Shown piece by piece: positions 44,541-54,550 of a stretch of 64,000 nucleotides of DNA. A model generated the notes under the pieces. The model ran no database searches, was not told the DNA's origin, and saw only the letters and a list, made by a program, of their open reading frames with translations. This DNA comes from Aequorivita sp. CIP111184 (GTDB lineage Bacteria > Bacteroidota > Bacteroidia > Flavobacteriales > Flavobacteriaceae). The stretch covers positions 89,028 through 153,027 of the forward strand of contig NZ_UEFQ01000020.1 in NCBI RefSeq assembly GCF_900489465.1. The letters are read 5' to 3'. The translations under genes were made by a program, and so were the position numbers. The stretch's first letter is position 1; each line of letters begins with the position of its first letter.

Positions 44541-45188
44541 TTACTTACGAAAAAATTGAATCCCTACCGGAATCATTGAAACTGCAACAATACCAAGAAT
44601 CACAAACTCAAAATTGTTTTTTACAAATGGTAAATTTCCAAAGAAGTAGCCTGTAAACAATAAAAAAACTACCCATACTGTACCTCCAATAATATTGAAC
44701 CTTATAAATTTTCCATAATGCATATCCCCTATTCCTGCTACAAAGGGAGCGAAAGTTCTAATTATGGGAACAAAGCGGGCAATGATAATGGTCTTGGGGC
44801 CATGTTTTTCAAAAAAAGTTTTAGTACGCTCAATATATTTTTCATTTACAAGATTCTTTCCCCGCAGTTTCCACGACAATATTTTGACCCCTACTGTATT
44901 ACCCAAATAATAATTAAGGCTATCGCCCAATACAGCAGCAAGAATCAAGGAAAAAAGTACAATATAAAGATTGAGATTAGCGGTTTCCCCCATCTCATTC
45001 TGAACACCTGCGCAAAATGTACCTGCAGCAAATAAAAGGGAATCTCCTGGCACAAACGGTAAAATTACCAGCCCTGTTTCTATAAAAATCATTAAAAATA
45101 GAATGCCATATACCCACGGACCATAATCAATAATCATCGTAAATAAATGACTGTCTAAGTGCACAAAAAAATCAAGTAAATTTTGCAT
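44541..45188 (-). CDS. DedA/SNARE-associated family membrane protein
   Basis: 215 residues, about five hydrophobic segments. Typical motifs: FIETGLVILPFVPGDSLLF (E and PGD motif of DedA), GDSLNYYLG, FFEKHGPKTIIIARFVPIIR (F..RF.P..R), APFVAGIGDMHYGKF. DedA proteins are undecaprenyl-phosphate or lipid scramblases/flippases in the inner membrane and affect envelope stability. Monocistronic; a dispersed repeat follows its 3' end. Confidence 0.92.
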   Translation of the reverse strand: MQNLLDFFVHLDSHLFTMIIDYGPWVYGILFLMIFIETGLVILPFVPGDSLLFAAGTFCAGVQNEMGETANLNLYIVLFSLILAAVLGDSLNYYLGNTVGVKILSWKLRGKNLVNEKYIERTKTFFEKHGPKTIIIARFVPIIRTFAPFVAGIGDMHYGKFIRFNIIGGTVWVVFLLFTGYFFGNLPFVKNNFEFVILGIVAVSMIPVGIQFFRK

Positions 45189-45448
45189 TTTTTAAAATTA
45201 GCATTTATTTATAAAATAGTTTTTATGCTCAATAAAAATTATCTTTTGGATAAATCGGGAAAGAAAGAACAGACTAGCATTGAAACATAAAATAATTCTC
45301 AAAAAAAAGCATTCCGCTTTTATCATTCTTGTTATAAAAAATAGCATATGAGCTAATATGTTTTCTTAGCCGCTTATAAATTTACCTTCCCAAATTGATT
45401 CCCATTTTAGTATAAGTTCTAACCTGCCCAACTTATATATTAATTTTT

Positions 45449-45577
45449 ATGCCAAAGGAAAAAGCTGTCCGCTATGGTCTGCTAGCTTCAAGGATAATAA
45501 AATATGTACTTCTAATACTTATTGGAATATCATTTTTACTTGCAGTAGTCTCAATTATTATTTATTCAAATGCCTAA
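45449..45577 (+). CDS. 42-residue single-TM small protein
   Basis: ATG 45449 to TAA 45577. Basic start MPKEKAVRYGLLASRIIKYV, then one hydrophobic helix to the end. It lies upstream of the catalase gene on the same strand; no family recognised. 45189-45448 shows no other feature. Confidence 0.4.
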   Translation: MPKEKAVRYGLLASRIIKYVLLILIGISFLLAVVSIIIYSNA

Positions 45578-45613
45578 ATGAAACTAAGAATTCTTCATTT
45601 ATTTCCAATAACA

Positions 45614-45658
45614 TTAAGATTCCTTTAAGTTAGTTGCATCTAAAAAATTGTAATTTTA
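45614..45658 (+). promoter_or_regulatory. Direct-repeat operator before the catalase gene
   Basis: TTAAG-ATTCCT-TTAAG at 45614-45629, same coding-strand orientation and 11-bp period as the four sites at 21.9-25.5 kb. A TAATTTTA -7-like element at 45651-45658 is 21 nt downstream, one helix turn (11 nt) nearer than the 32 nt seen elsewhere. Confidence 0.45.
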
Positions 45659-45690
45659 ATGAAAAACTATCCATCATAATATTAATTACT

Positions 45691-47832
45691 ATGAATAAGA
45701 AAGATAATACTTCTGAAAAACCGACAAAAAAAATTGACCAATTAGAGCAAAGTTCTTGGGAGGTTGAAGACTCCACAATGAAAACAAATCAAGGCTTAAA
45801 AGTCAATGATACTAACAATTCCTTAAAAGCAGGCGAACGTGGTGCTACCCTACTTGAAGATTTTCTTCTTCGCGAAAAGATAACCCATTTTGACCATGAA
45901 CGCATTCCAGAGCGCATTGTTCATGCACGTGGTAGCGGCGCACACGGGTATTTTGAATTGTACAATCCCATCCCTGAATATACCAAGGCTGGTATTTTTA
46001 ATGATACCAAACGTCGCACTCCTGTATTCGTTCGTTTTTCAACTGTAGCTGGCTCTAAGGGCTCACCAGACTTAGCAAGGGATGTTAGAGGCTTTGCAAC
46101 TAAGTTTTATACCGAGGAAGGCACTTGGGATTTGGTGGGAAACAATATGCCCATCTTTTTTATACAGGATGCTATGAAGTTTCCAGACCTCGTTCATTCT
46201 GTAAAGCCAGAACCTAATAATGAAATTCCCCAAGCCGCTTCAGCACATGACACTTTTTACGATTTTGTTTCCCATACCACCGAAACGCTTCACAACCACA
46301 TTTGGGCAATGAGCGACCGTGCTATTCCACGTAGCTTCAGAATGATGGAAGGCTTTGGAATTCACACCTTTCGTTTTATCAATAAGGAGGGAGAATCACA
46401 TTTTGTAAAATTTCATTGGAAACCCGTATTGGGCGTTCATTCCGTAACTTGGGATGAAGCGGTAAAAATAAATGGTGCAGATTCCGATTTTCATCGTCGC
46501 GATCTTTGGGAAGCCATTGACGCTGGCCATTATCCCGAGTGGGAACTTGGGGTGCAGCTAGTTCCTCAAAAGGACGAACATAAATATGACTTTGATTTGC
46601 TTGACCCTACTAAGCTTATCCCTGAGGAAATGGTACCCGTTAAAATTGTGGGCAAAATGACCCTCAATAAAAATCCAGAGAATTTCTTTGCTGAAACAGA
46701 GCAGGTAGCTTTTTTGCCAGGACATATAGTTCCGGGTATCGATTTTACAAATGATCCACTTTTACAGGGGCGTCTTTTTTCATATCGCGATACGCAGCTT
46801 TCACGATTGGGAAGCCCTAACTTTCACCAGATCCCTATTAATAGACCAGTTGTTGACGGGCACAACAATCAAAGAGATGGGCATATGCAAATGGATATTC
46901 CTAAAGGACAAACGGCATATTTTCCAAATTCTATAAGCGGTGGCTGTCCACATTTATCAAAAATGGCGGAGGGTGCTTTCACCAGTTATGAGGAACGCAT
47001 AGATGCAAGAAAAATACGAACCCGAAGCGAAAGTTTTAGCGATCACTTTTCGCAACCCGCACTCTTTTACAGAAGTCTCTCCAAATGGGAACAGGAACAC
47101 GTTGCTGGCGCCTACACTTTTGAACTTGGAAAATGTAAACAAGATGCCATAAAGGAACGCATGCTTTGGTTAATTGACCAGATAGATAGCGACCTTGCAA
47201 AAAACGTGGCGAAAGGATTAGGGATGAAAGTACCTAAAAATATAGAACAACCTATCAATCAAGCTATAGGTGCAGACGCCGATGTAAAAAAACACCAACC
47301 AGCTGCCAAGAAGAATTATTTGGATAAATCGCCAGCCTTGAGTCAAGCAAAAACAAAATTTGACAGTATTGTTACGCGCCAAATTGCAGTATTGGCTGCT
47401 GACGGTTTCAGTATGAAAAATCTTAAAAAGATGAAATCTGTCTTAGAGAAAGAAGGTGCTACTCTAAAAATAATTGCCCCTATGGGCGGTAGCATTACTT
47501 GTGATGAAAATATGGATCACAAAGTTGATGCTTCCATTATGACTACTGAGAGTGTACTATTTGACGCAGTGTATATTCCAGGGGGTAAGAAATCTATTGA
47601 GGCCTTGGGCGAAAATGTGAAGTATATTAAATTCGTAAACGAAGCCTTTAAACATTGCAAGCCAATAGCGGTTGATGGAGAAGGAGAAGAATTTCTCAAG
47701 AAAACTTACGCCGGAAAGTACACTGATGACAAGGCGGTTTTAGTTAACGAAAACGCGACAGCCTTTAAAGAATCTATCCAGAAACATAGAAATTGGGATC
47801 GTAGGGAAATAGCTGAAAGCGTTCCGGCCTAA
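45691..47832 (+). CDS. katE: Large-subunit (HPII-type) catalase
   Basis: 713 residues from ATG 45691 ([10 protein letters not shown]); an earlier ATG at 45634 is unlikely because it lies inside the promoter region. Converts H2O2 to water and oxygen with a haem. Catalytic His78 ([11 protein letters not shown]), Asn151 (LVGNNMP) and haem ligand Tyr365 ([12 protein letters not shown]) have the same spacings (73 and 214) as E. coli HPII His128, Asn201, Tyr415. A C-terminal class I glutamine amidotransferase/DJ-1-like domain (about 558-713) is present, as in HPII. Cytoplasmic. Operator at 45614 and terminator at 47851. Confidence 0.95.
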   Translation: MNKKDNTSEKPTKKIDQLEQSSWEVEDSTMKTNQGLKVNDTNNSLKAGERGATLLEDFLLREKITHFDHERIPERIVHARGSGAHGYFELYNPIPEYTKAGIFNDTKRRTPVFVRFSTVAGSKGSPDLARDVRGFATKFYTEEGTWDLVGNNMPIFFIQDAMKFPDLVHSVKPEPNNEIPQAASAHDTFYDFVSHTTETLHNHIWAMSDRAIPRSFRMMEGFGIHTFRFINKEGESHFVKFHWKPVLGVHSVTWDEAVKINGADSDFHRRDLWEAIDAGHYPEWELGVQLVPQKDEHKYDFDLLDPTKLIPEEMVPVKIVGKMTLNKNPENFFAETEQVAFLPGHIVPGIDFTNDPLLQGRLFSYRDTQLSRLGSPNFHQIPINRPVVDGHNNQRDGHMQMDIPKGQTAYFPNSISGGCPHLSKMAEGAFTSYEERIDARKIRTRSESFSDHFSQPALFYRSLSKWEQEHVAGAYTFELGKCKQDAIKERMLWLIDQIDSDLAKNVAKGLGMKVPKNIEQPINQAIGADADVKKHQPAAKKNYLDKSPALSQAKTKFDSIVTRQIAVLAADGFSMKNLKKMKSVLEKEGATLKIIAPMGGSITCDENMDHKVDASIMTTESVLFDAVYIPGGKKSIEALGENVKYIKFVNEAFKHCKPIAVDGEGEEFLKKTYAGKYTDDKAVLVNENATAFKESIQKHRNWDRREIAESVPA

Positions 47833-47850
47833 TCGTATAGTACAATCAAA

Positions 47851-47880
47851 AAAAAGGGAGTGGTTTTGCCGCTCCTTTTT
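47851..47880 (+). terminator. Terminator of the catalase gene
   Basis: AAAAAGGGAGTGG pairs with CCGCTCCTTTTT around a TTTTG loop, followed by T residues. Confidence 0.85.
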
Positions 47881-48015
47881 TTATGGCTGTTAGTAATGGT
47901 TTGTTTTAATAACCTCAATTTGTATTTGGAGAAAGTTGAATTAATCCAACTTTAAAGTTTGCGAGTAAATGTTTGCACGAGAAGGATTATCGCCAGATCG
48001 AGTAAAAAAATTAAA

Positions 48016-48498
48016 TTATTTTTCAGCTTCCAAGCGTTTAATATATTCTTTCATTTCGGCGATTTCCTTAACCTGTGCCTTAATAATTCCATCTGCTAAC
48101 TTTCTCACTTCAGGATCTTTTATAGCAGCTCTTTTACTCGTTAAAATTGCAATAGAGTGATGTGGAATCATCGCTTTCATATAAAGCACGTCGCCAACAA
48201 TTGGACTTTGGGCCCTAACCAAACCAAGAGCTCCGACAAACAGAACGAAACTGCCCAAGAGAATGGCAATATTCTTTTTTTTGTTTTGGTACATATTACG
48301 CATAAAAAACCACATAATAACGGCCATTGCAGCAATGCCCAAACAAGACATATAAAATCGCGTCAGGCTAAAATAAACGTGATCTATTTCATAGGTGTTT
48401 AAGTACATTGTTATGTACATAGCAACAAATGAAGCTGCAAGCATTAAAATAAATTTTGTGTAATTGTTGTTTTTGGAATGTTGATTAGAATTTTCCAT
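48016..48498 (-). CDS. DUF305 membrane protein, copy 2
   Basis: 160 residues, same architecture as 30506-30988: three TM segments, then MKAMIPHHSIAILTSKRA and a Lys/Glu-rich helix. Differences are few and conservative (for example AALKD/DLKD region and MEYK-like end). Located 11 bp after copA, as the first copy is 18 bp after the copA remnant, so the pair DUF305-copA was duplicated or acquired twice. Confidence 0.85.
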   Translation of the reverse strand: MENSNQHSKNNNYTKFILMLAASFVAMYITMYLNTYEIDHVYFSLTRFYMSCLGIAAMAVIMWFFMRNMYQNKKKNIAILLGSFVLFVGALGLVRAQSPIVGDVLYMKAMIPHHSIAILTSKRAAIKDPEVRKLADGIIKAQVKEIAEMKEYIKRLEAEK

Positions 48499-48509
48499 AG
48501 TGTTAGTAT

Positions 48510-51023
48510 TTAAAGTTTAACATTTCTCAACCTCAAAGAGTTTACAATAACCGATACGGAACTAAAACTCATAGCCAAAGCGGCAATCATTGGTGACAAT
48601 AATAAACCGAAAACGGGAAATAAAACTCCCGCAGCTATTGGAATTCCCAAAGTGTTGTACGCCAAAGCGAAAAATAGGTTTTGCTTTATATTCTTCATTA
48701 CTGAATCGCTCAGATTCCGTGCTTTTACAATGCCGTGCAAATCGCCTTTTACTAAAGTAATCATAGCACTTTCTATTGCAACATCGGTACCTGTTCCCAT
48801 TGCAATACCCACATCACTTTTTGCCAAGGCCGGTGCATCATTGATGCCATCGCCAGCCACTGCCACGATTTTGCCGCTTTTCTGTAATTTCTCTACTTCT
48901 TCCAGTTTGTTTTCCGGTAGCATTCCTGCCTTAAAATCTGCAAGGTTCAATTGCTTCGCTACTGCTTGGGCGGTATCGTGGTTATCACCAGTAAGCATAA
49001 TAACTGCAATCCCTTTATCTTGGAGGGCTTTGATGGCTTTGGCGCTGGTTGGTTTTATTTTGTCGCTAATTACAACGTATCCTATAACTTTTCCTCCAAG
49101 TGACAAGTAAGAAACTGTTTTTCCTTGCTTTTGAAAATGTTGTGCTTCAGTTTCCATTTTTGATGTTAGTTCAGCCTTGGCATATTCCATCATCTTTACA
49201 TTTCCTAAAGTCACTTTTTTTCCGTTGACAGTTCCTTCCACTCCCTTTCCGGTAACGGCACTAAAATTTTCAGTGTTTAATCCTGAATTTTCTGTGCCAT
49301 TATTTTGTTCCTTTCCGTATTTTACAATGGCTTCGGCAAGAGGATGTTCGCTCTTACTGTTAAGTGAAACGATGTATTGCAATACTTCTTTTTCAGAAAA
49401 ATCATTTCCAAACACACCAATTTTTTCAACCGTGGGCTTTCCTTCTGTAATCGTTCCCGTCTTATCTATTATAAGTGTATCTACTTTGTCCATCCTCTCT
49501 AAGGCCTCCGCATTTTTTATAAGCACGCCGTTTTGTGCCCCTTTCCCCACGCCCACCATAATGGACATTGGCGTTGCCAATCCTAAAGCACACGGACAAG
49601 CAATAATAAGAACCGCAATAGCATTTACAAAGGCATAGACGTACACAGGTTCTGGGCCGAAAAAGACCCACACACCAAATGTGATGATTGAAACAAGTAC
49701 CACAATGGGAACAAAATAGCCAGATACAGTGTCAGCTAATTTTTGGATTGGCGCCCTACTGCGACTGGCAGTATTCACCATTTGAACAATTTGTGACAGC
49801 AACGTATCTGCCCCTACCTTTTCGGCCTTCATCAAAAAGGATTGGTTGCCGTTTATGGTCCCGCTGTTTACCTTATCGTTTTCAACTTTATTTACGGGAA
49901 TAGGCTCCCCTGTAATCATTGATTCATCAACCGTTGTATGCCCATCTGTTATGCTGCCATCCACGGGTATTTTATCTCCTGGTTTTACACGTAATATGTC
50001 GCCCAATTGAATTTTATCTATAGCAACCTCCTCCTCTTTTCCGTCCTTTACACGAATAGCTTTATTAGGTGCGAGTTTTAATAATTCCTTGATTGCAGAA
50101 TTGGTCTTACCATGCGCACGAGCTTCCAACACTTGCCCCATTAAAACCAAGGTTAGAATAACCGTGGCGGCTTCAAAATAAACGTGGACTGCTCCAAATT
50201 CTGTTTTGAATTGCTGGGGGAAAAAGTCTGGAAAAAACATCCCGAAAACACTAAAAAGCCAAGCCACCCCCGAACCAATTCCGATAAGGGTGAACATATT
50301 TAGATTCCACGTTTTGATACTTTTGTAAGCCCGTTCAAAAAACATCCAAGTAGCATAAAATACCACGGGAATAGATAATGCGAATTGAACCCAGTTCCAA
50401 TATTTCTGCTGCATCAAATCATACAACGGATTGTTTGGAATCATTTCGCTCATTGCGATTAAGAAAATTGGCACTGTAAAAACTACCGCCAGCCAAAATT
50501 TCCTTAAAAGCTTGATATAAGTTTTTTCCTCTGCAGATTGGTCGGGTTTCATAGGCACCAAGTCCATCCCACAGATAGGGCAGCTTCCTGCTTCATCTTT
50601 TACTATTTCGGGATGCATTGGGCAGGTCCATTGCTCGCTTGCACTGGTAGCTAAGTTTTGTTCTTCTACTAAGTCCATGCCACATACGGGACAATCTCCT
50701 GGTTTATCGTAGGTTTTATCGCCTTCGCAGTGCATTGGGCAATAAAAAGTGCCCGTTCCTTTTCCATTTGGCTTTTCCTCTTTTTTAGCTTCTGAATGGT
50801 GGTGCTGTTCTCCCAATTTGTGAATGGTATAACGTCCGCCATCATTTTTTAAGGCTTCCTGAAATTTTTCTATTGGAATATGAGTTTCCATTTCGATGGT
50901 TGCTTCGGCTTTTTCCAAATTGACCGTTGCTTGTGATACACCTTCTACTTCAGACAGGGTGGTTTCAACGTGGCTTCTGCATCCGCTGCAGGTCATTCCG
51001 TGTATATGATAGGTATGTTTCAT
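48510..51023 (-). CDS. copA: Copper-exporting P1B-type ATPase
   Basis: 837 residues. HMA domain (HGMTCSGCRSH, Cys12/Cys15); two heavy-metal-binding modules (about 93-119, FYCPMHCEGDK..CPVCGMD, and 130-156, WTCPMHPEIV..CPICGMD); about eight TM; CPC at 476-478 (CPCALGLATP), phosphorylation Asp520 (DKTGTITEG), GDGINDAPALA hinge and a C-terminal MSFSSVSVIVNSLRL. This is a Cu(I) exporter of the cytoplasmic membrane, passing ions to periplasmic carriers. The two extra CxxC modules (also in CusB) are a Bacteroidota feature. The intact partner of the deleted copy at 31007-31389. Confidence 0.95.
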   Translation of the reverse strand: MKHTYHIHGMTCSGCRSHVETTLSEVEGVSQATVNLEKAEATIEMETHIPIEKFQEALKNDGGRYTIHKLGEQHHHSEAKKEEKPNGKGTGTFYCPMHCEGDKTYDKPGDCPVCGMDLVEEQNLATSASEQWTCPMHPEIVKDEAGSCPICGMDLVPMKPDQSAEEKTYIKLLRKFWLAVVFTVPIFLIAMSEMIPNNPLYDLMQQKYWNWVQFALSIPVVFYATWMFFERAYKSIKTWNLNMFTLIGIGSGVAWLFSVFGMFFPDFFPQQFKTEFGAVHVYFEAATVILTLVLMGQVLEARAHGKTNSAIKELLKLAPNKAIRVKDGKEEEVAIDKIQLGDILRVKPGDKIPVDGSITDGHTTVDESMITGEPIPVNKVENDKVNSGTINGNQSFLMKAEKVGADTLLSQIVQMVNTASRSRAPIQKLADTVSGYFVPIVVLVSIITFGVWVFFGPEPVYVYAFVNAIAVLIIACPCALGLATPMSIMVGVGKGAQNGVLIKNAEALERMDKVDTLIIDKTGTITEGKPTVEKIGVFGNDFSEKEVLQYIVSLNSKSEHPLAEAIVKYGKEQNNGTENSGLNTENFSAVTGKGVEGTVNGKKVTLGNVKMMEYAKAELTSKMETEAQHFQKQGKTVSYLSLGGKVIGYVVISDKIKPTSAKAIKALQDKGIAVIMLTGDNHDTAQAVAKQLNLADFKAGMLPENKLEEVEKLQKSGKIVAVAGDGINDAPALAKSDVGIAMGTGTDVAIESAMITLVKGDLHGIVKARNLSDSVMKNIKQNLFFALAYNTLGIPIAAGVLFPVFGLLLSPMIAALAMSFSSVSVIVNSLRLRNVKL

Positions 51024-51504
51024 TTTATTGGGTTTTAAAATTTAATGACATTTCTGTTGCAGTACTTTTAAAAAGACACTTATTAGATAATGGGTGCCAT
51101 TATTCCCTTTTCAGAATTAATACACAAAGTTAGTTTTCCCCAACCAACTTTATTCGTATAAAACTGATTAATACTTACACAATTCCGCATATGGGTTTCA
51201 TTACCGTTTTTACAGATTTTGAATTCTGCAATAAAAAACGGTATGTCAAAATACACAGAAAGTATTTTCAGTATCTCAATTAAAGAAATATTTAAGGTGG
51301 TGAGTTAATTCCAAAAATATAGTTAATTGTAATATGTATCCAGCCAAAAAACTCATAAAAAAGTGTTCCACACACCGCTACTATTAAAATATAACCTTTC
51401 CTTAACGACTTACATAATGAGAACTATTTATATTGAAATGAATCAAATGATATAAAATAATTGGCTTGGAAGTTTCTAAGATTAGTTAGATAAATTTAAT
51501 TATT
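51024..51504. other. 480-bp spacer between copA and the aldo/keto reductase gene
   Basis: Divergent intergenic region containing promoters for both sides. The motif at 51390-51428 is the only structured feature that I could identify; no small gene found. Confidence 0.5.
51390..51428 (+). promoter_or_regulatory. Candidate promoter/operator TATAACCTTTCCTTAAC with GAACTATT
   Basis: Exact second copy of the 17-mer found at 20301-20317; GAACTATT follows at 51421-51428. Lies about 100 bp before the aldo/keto reductase start. Confidence 0.45.
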
Positions 51505-52524
51505 ATGAAAAAATTAGAGATAAAAAAAGAACACGAACTAGGATTAGGCGGTGTAGCTATAGGTACTGGTTTTGAAAATATTACCGATGAACAAGCGCAA
51601 CATATATTGAATAAGGCGTGGGATCTTGGTATTCGTTATTACGACACCTCTCCTTGGTATGGCCTGACCAAAAGTGAGCGCCGGTTTGGGGAATTTTTGA
51701 GCAAAAAAAACAAGAATGATTTCCTCTTCTCTACAAAAGTAGGCCGAGTTTTTAACAAAGTAGCGGAAGATAAAGTACCACCTACTATGTGGCAAAATCC
51801 ACTAAACTTTGACTATAAGCACGATTATTCAGCAGATGCCGTGAAACGCTCTATAGATGAAAGTTTGGAAAGAACTGGATTAGATTCCATAGATATTGTA
51901 TATGTACATGATCTCTCTGAAGACCAAGTGGGTGACCGTTACGACTATCATATGGAAATTGCGAAAAAGGGAGCTTTTAAAGTACTATCAGACTATCGCT
52001 CACAAGGCATTATTAAAGCTTGGGGAATGGGGGTTAATAAAATACGGCCCATCTTGGATTGTATGGAGGCGGCAGATCCAGATATTTGTCTTTCAGCAAC
52101 CCAATACTCTATCTTAGAACATGAAGATGCGGTAGATAGATTACTGCCTGCAGCAAGAAAAAATGGTGTTAAATTAGTTTCTGGAGCCGGATATAACTCA
52201 GGATTCATTGCTGGTAGAGATCGTTATAATTATAAGCAACACATTCCCAAAGGAATGAAGGAAAAACGCGATAGAATAGCTGCTATTGCAAAAGATCACG
52301 GTATCGATATTATTACGGCAGCCCTGCATTTTGTATTAGCTGCAGACGAATTTGCCTCCATTATTCCTGGGGCGAGTAAAATAGAACAGGTAGCCGATAA
52401 TGTGAAAGCATGGAAAACAGATATTCCCAACGATTTTTGGAAGGAATTAAAAGCAGAAGGACTTATTTATGATAAAGCCCAAACCCCAATAGCCGAACAA
52501 GAATTAGCAATGTCAAAACAATAA
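51505..52524 (+). CDS. Aldo/keto reductase (aldose dehydrogenase-like)
   Basis: 339 residues. LGLGGVAIGTG, then GIRYYDTSPWYG carrying Asp47 and Tyr52 of the AKR tetrad, Lys78 (STKVGR), and a His in VYVHDLSED. NADPH-binding end IIPGASKIEQV. Closest in style to L-fucose/D-threo-aldose 1-dehydrogenases, oxidising sugar lactols. Cytoplasmic. Followed after 2 bp by an SDR gene, so the pair probably acts together. Confidence 0.88.
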   Translation: MKKLEIKKEHELGLGGVAIGTGFENITDEQAQHILNKAWDLGIRYYDTSPWYGLTKSERRFGEFLSKKNKNDFLFSTKVGRVFNKVAEDKVPPTMWQNPLNFDYKHDYSADAVKRSIDESLERTGLDSIDIVYVHDLSEDQVGDRYDYHMEIAKKGAFKVLSDYRSQGIIKAWGMGVNKIRPILDCMEAADPDICLSATQYSILEHEDAVDRLLPAARKNGVKLVSGAGYNSGFIAGRDRYNYKQHIPKGMKEKRDRIAAIAKDHGIDIITAALHFVLAADEFASIIPGASKIEQVADNVKAWKTDIPNDFWKELKAEGLIYDKAQTPIAEQELAMSKQ

Positions 52525-52526
52525 TA

Positions 52527-53258
52527 ATGAATTTAAAAAATAAAGTAGCGGTTATAACAGGCGCCAGCGGTGGTATTGGCGGAGCCATAGCAGAGAAATT
52601 ATCTGAAAAAGGCTGTAAATTGGCACTGGCAGGTCGTGATATGGAAGCGCTAAAAAAACTAAAGGAACGATTGGTCGGTGAAAGCATAACAGTTGAAATA
52701 GATGTAGCGGACAGCCAAAGTGTAAATAAAGGTTTTGAAACCATAAATAATCATTTTGAGGAAGTGGATATTTTAGTAAACTCCGCCGGAGTGATGCCCT
52801 TATCCTATCTTAAAAATCGTCATCTCAAGGAATGGCTTCAAACTATTGAGGTAAATGTAAAAGGCAGTTTGCGAATGATAGATGGCGTACTGCCGTATAT
52901 GAAAAAGCAAAACGGAGGGCATATTGTAAACATAGCCTCGGTGGATGGAAAAGAATTGTATAAAGGTGGTGCCGTCTATGGCGCCTCCAAAGCTGCAATT
53001 ATTGCACTTTCCCGTGCTATGCGGATGGAGCTTTCACCAGAATTTGGCATTAAAGTAACCTCCATTGAGCCAGGTACTGTTGCAACCGATTTACGTGATG
53101 ATATTACTGATAAGGAATTACTAAACGATAAAGATTACAGTAAGAACGAACCAAAGCTAAAATCAGAAGATATCGCGCGGGCAGTAGTATATGCCCTCAG
53201 TGAGCCAGACGGAGTAAACATAAATGAGCTGCTAATTAAGCCAACTGGAAAATCTTAG
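52527..53258 (+). CDS. Short-chain dehydrogenase/reductase
   Basis: 243 residues, typical classical SDR length. Cofactor motif TGASGGIGG (11-19), NSAG (85-88, usually NNAG), structural Asn110, catalytic Ser138, Tyr151, Lys155 (YGASK), and EPGTVATDL. NADP preference likely from AGRDME. Substrate unknown. Separated by 2 bp from the aldo/keto reductase gene; both could act in sugar or aldehyde detoxification. Confidence 0.92.
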   Translation: MNLKNKVAVITGASGGIGGAIAEKLSEKGCKLALAGRDMEALKKLKERLVGESITVEIDVADSQSVNKGFETINNHFEEVDILVNSAGVMPLSYLKNRHLKEWLQTIEVNVKGSLRMIDGVLPYMKKQNGGHIVNIASVDGKELYKGGAVYGASKAAIIALSRAMRMELSPEFGIKVTSIEPGTVATDLRDDITDKELLNDKDYSKNEPKLKSEDIARAVVYALSEPDGVNINELLIKPTGKS

Positions 53259-53333
53259 CTAAAAAAGTAAAAATTTAACAAGCAAAATTAATGCGACTTT
53301 GTAAAATTTTAACCGTTTTACTAAATGGAATAA

Positions 53334-53789
53334 TCATACGGTAAAATTATTCTCAAGCTCCTGTAAACCGTATCCGTAAAGTATTGGTGGGCGATCTAGA
53401 TAAAATGGCTTCAAAACTGCCCAAAGGCTCTTGGTATAAGAAGACGCTTTTGGCAAATTTACTCTAGTTCTTAACTTTCGCAATTCTAAATCGTTGCCTG
53501 AAGATATAGAACTAGTTTGATATTTCGTAAAATGTCTGTGCTGTATTTCCCGATCTATCATTATTGTTATTTGGTTGTGGCGACCGTCTTTTTTTATTTT
53601 TGAAAAAACTACCTCGACGGCACTAGGGTCTCCCTCCAATACCTGTACAAATGTTCCGTCGTGATATAACAATAAACCACTGATTTTTACTGCGTCATTC
53701 CTTTTTTTTATAAGATCAAAAAATAGGTGCAGTAGATCCTTATCAAAAAGGATTCTGGAATTACTGATATAGCAAATGGAATTCAACAT
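53334..53789 (-). CDS. BLUF-domain blue-light sensor
   Basis: 151 residues. BLUF domain of about 95 residues with Tyr7 (SICYIS), Asn31 (RNDAVKISGLL), Gln49 (FVQVLEGD); the spacings 24 and 18 are identical to Tyr21-Asn45-Gln63 of AppA. The semi-conserved Trp/Met (AppA 104/106) are Tyr90 and Thr92 here. A 50-residue C-terminal extension (LPKASSYTKSLWAVLKPFY) probably forms the capping helices. Binds FAD and senses blue light; no output domain, so a partner protein is needed. Single gene between two intergenic spacers. Confidence 0.9.
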   Translation of the reverse strand: MLNSICYISNSRILFDKDLLHLFFDLIKKRNDAVKISGLLLYHDGTFVQVLEGDPSAVEVVFSKIKKDGRHNQITIMIDREIQHRHFTKYQTSSISSGNDLELRKLRTRVNLPKASSYTKSLWAVLKPFYLDRPPILYGYGLQELENNFTV

Positions 53790-54014
53790 TCTTACTTTAT
53801 AATTAGATTCTTATAAAGTTAAGCGTTCTATTTTTCGAACTGTTATAAAGCCCTGTTAAATGTTTTAATACAGGCAGTTATAAAAAAATGGATTTATAAA
53901 AGAAAAATCATTTTGCGATAAAATGTGGCTAACACTTAAATTGAAAAGTACCCCAAACCCAAGCAGTAGAAGAATCAAATTCAAAAAATAAGTATCTTTA
54001 ATTAAAAAAAAACA

Positions 54015-54515
54015 ATGAGCAGAGGATTTGTAAAAGAAGGAGACCAAGAAGAAACCCCCATCATTCCACCCCGTGCTGCACTGCCAGCTGGAGCCACCAA
54101 TTATGTTACCCCGAATGGAATGAAACTGCTACATACCGAGCGGGAACAGCTGGAACAAGAACGCACAACCCTTGCCACTACCGATGAACAGCAAAGGCGT
54201 ATTGAATTAGCCGTATTGAACGGTAAACTGGACCTGCTAAATGAACGCATTGTTTCTGCAAGAATTCTAGAACCTGCTTCACAACCAAAAGATGAAGTGC
54301 GTTTTGGAGCTACAGTTACCTATAAAATAGCTCCCGCTCCAACTCCCCAGACTTTTCAAATTGTAGGTGTTGACGAAGCCGATGTAGCCCAACGTAAAAT
54401 TGCTTTTGTGGCACCAATAGCAGTAGCGCTTACCGGCCATAAAGTGAGTGATGAAGTGCCATTTCAATTAGGGGGAAATGCAAAAAAATTAAAAATTGTT
54501 TCTATTGCATATTGA
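54015..54515 (+). CDS. GreA/GreB-family transcription factor
   Basis: 166 residues. N-terminal coiled coil (about 37-85, LHTEREQLEQERTTLATTDEQQ) with acidic tip residue Asp57-Glu58 and a C-terminal FKBP-like Gre domain (about 92-166, VRFGATVTYKI, FVAPIAVALTGHKVSDEVPF). Gre factors rescue backtracked RNA polymerase through acidic tip residues. An N-terminal Pro-rich part is unusual. Whether it cleaves RNA like GreA or acts like Rnk is not clear. Confidence 0.85.
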   Translation: MSRGFVKEGDQEETPIIPPRAALPAGATNYVTPNGMKLLHTEREQLEQERTTLATTDEQQRRIELAVLNGKLDLLNERIVSARILEPASQPKDEVRFGATVTYKIAPAPTPQTFQIVGVDEADVAQRKIAFVAPIAVALTGHKVSDEVPFQLGGNAKKLKIVSIAY

Positions 54516-54550
54516 AAAGGGATATCTACGCAGGTCCCTTAACCGTTCAT

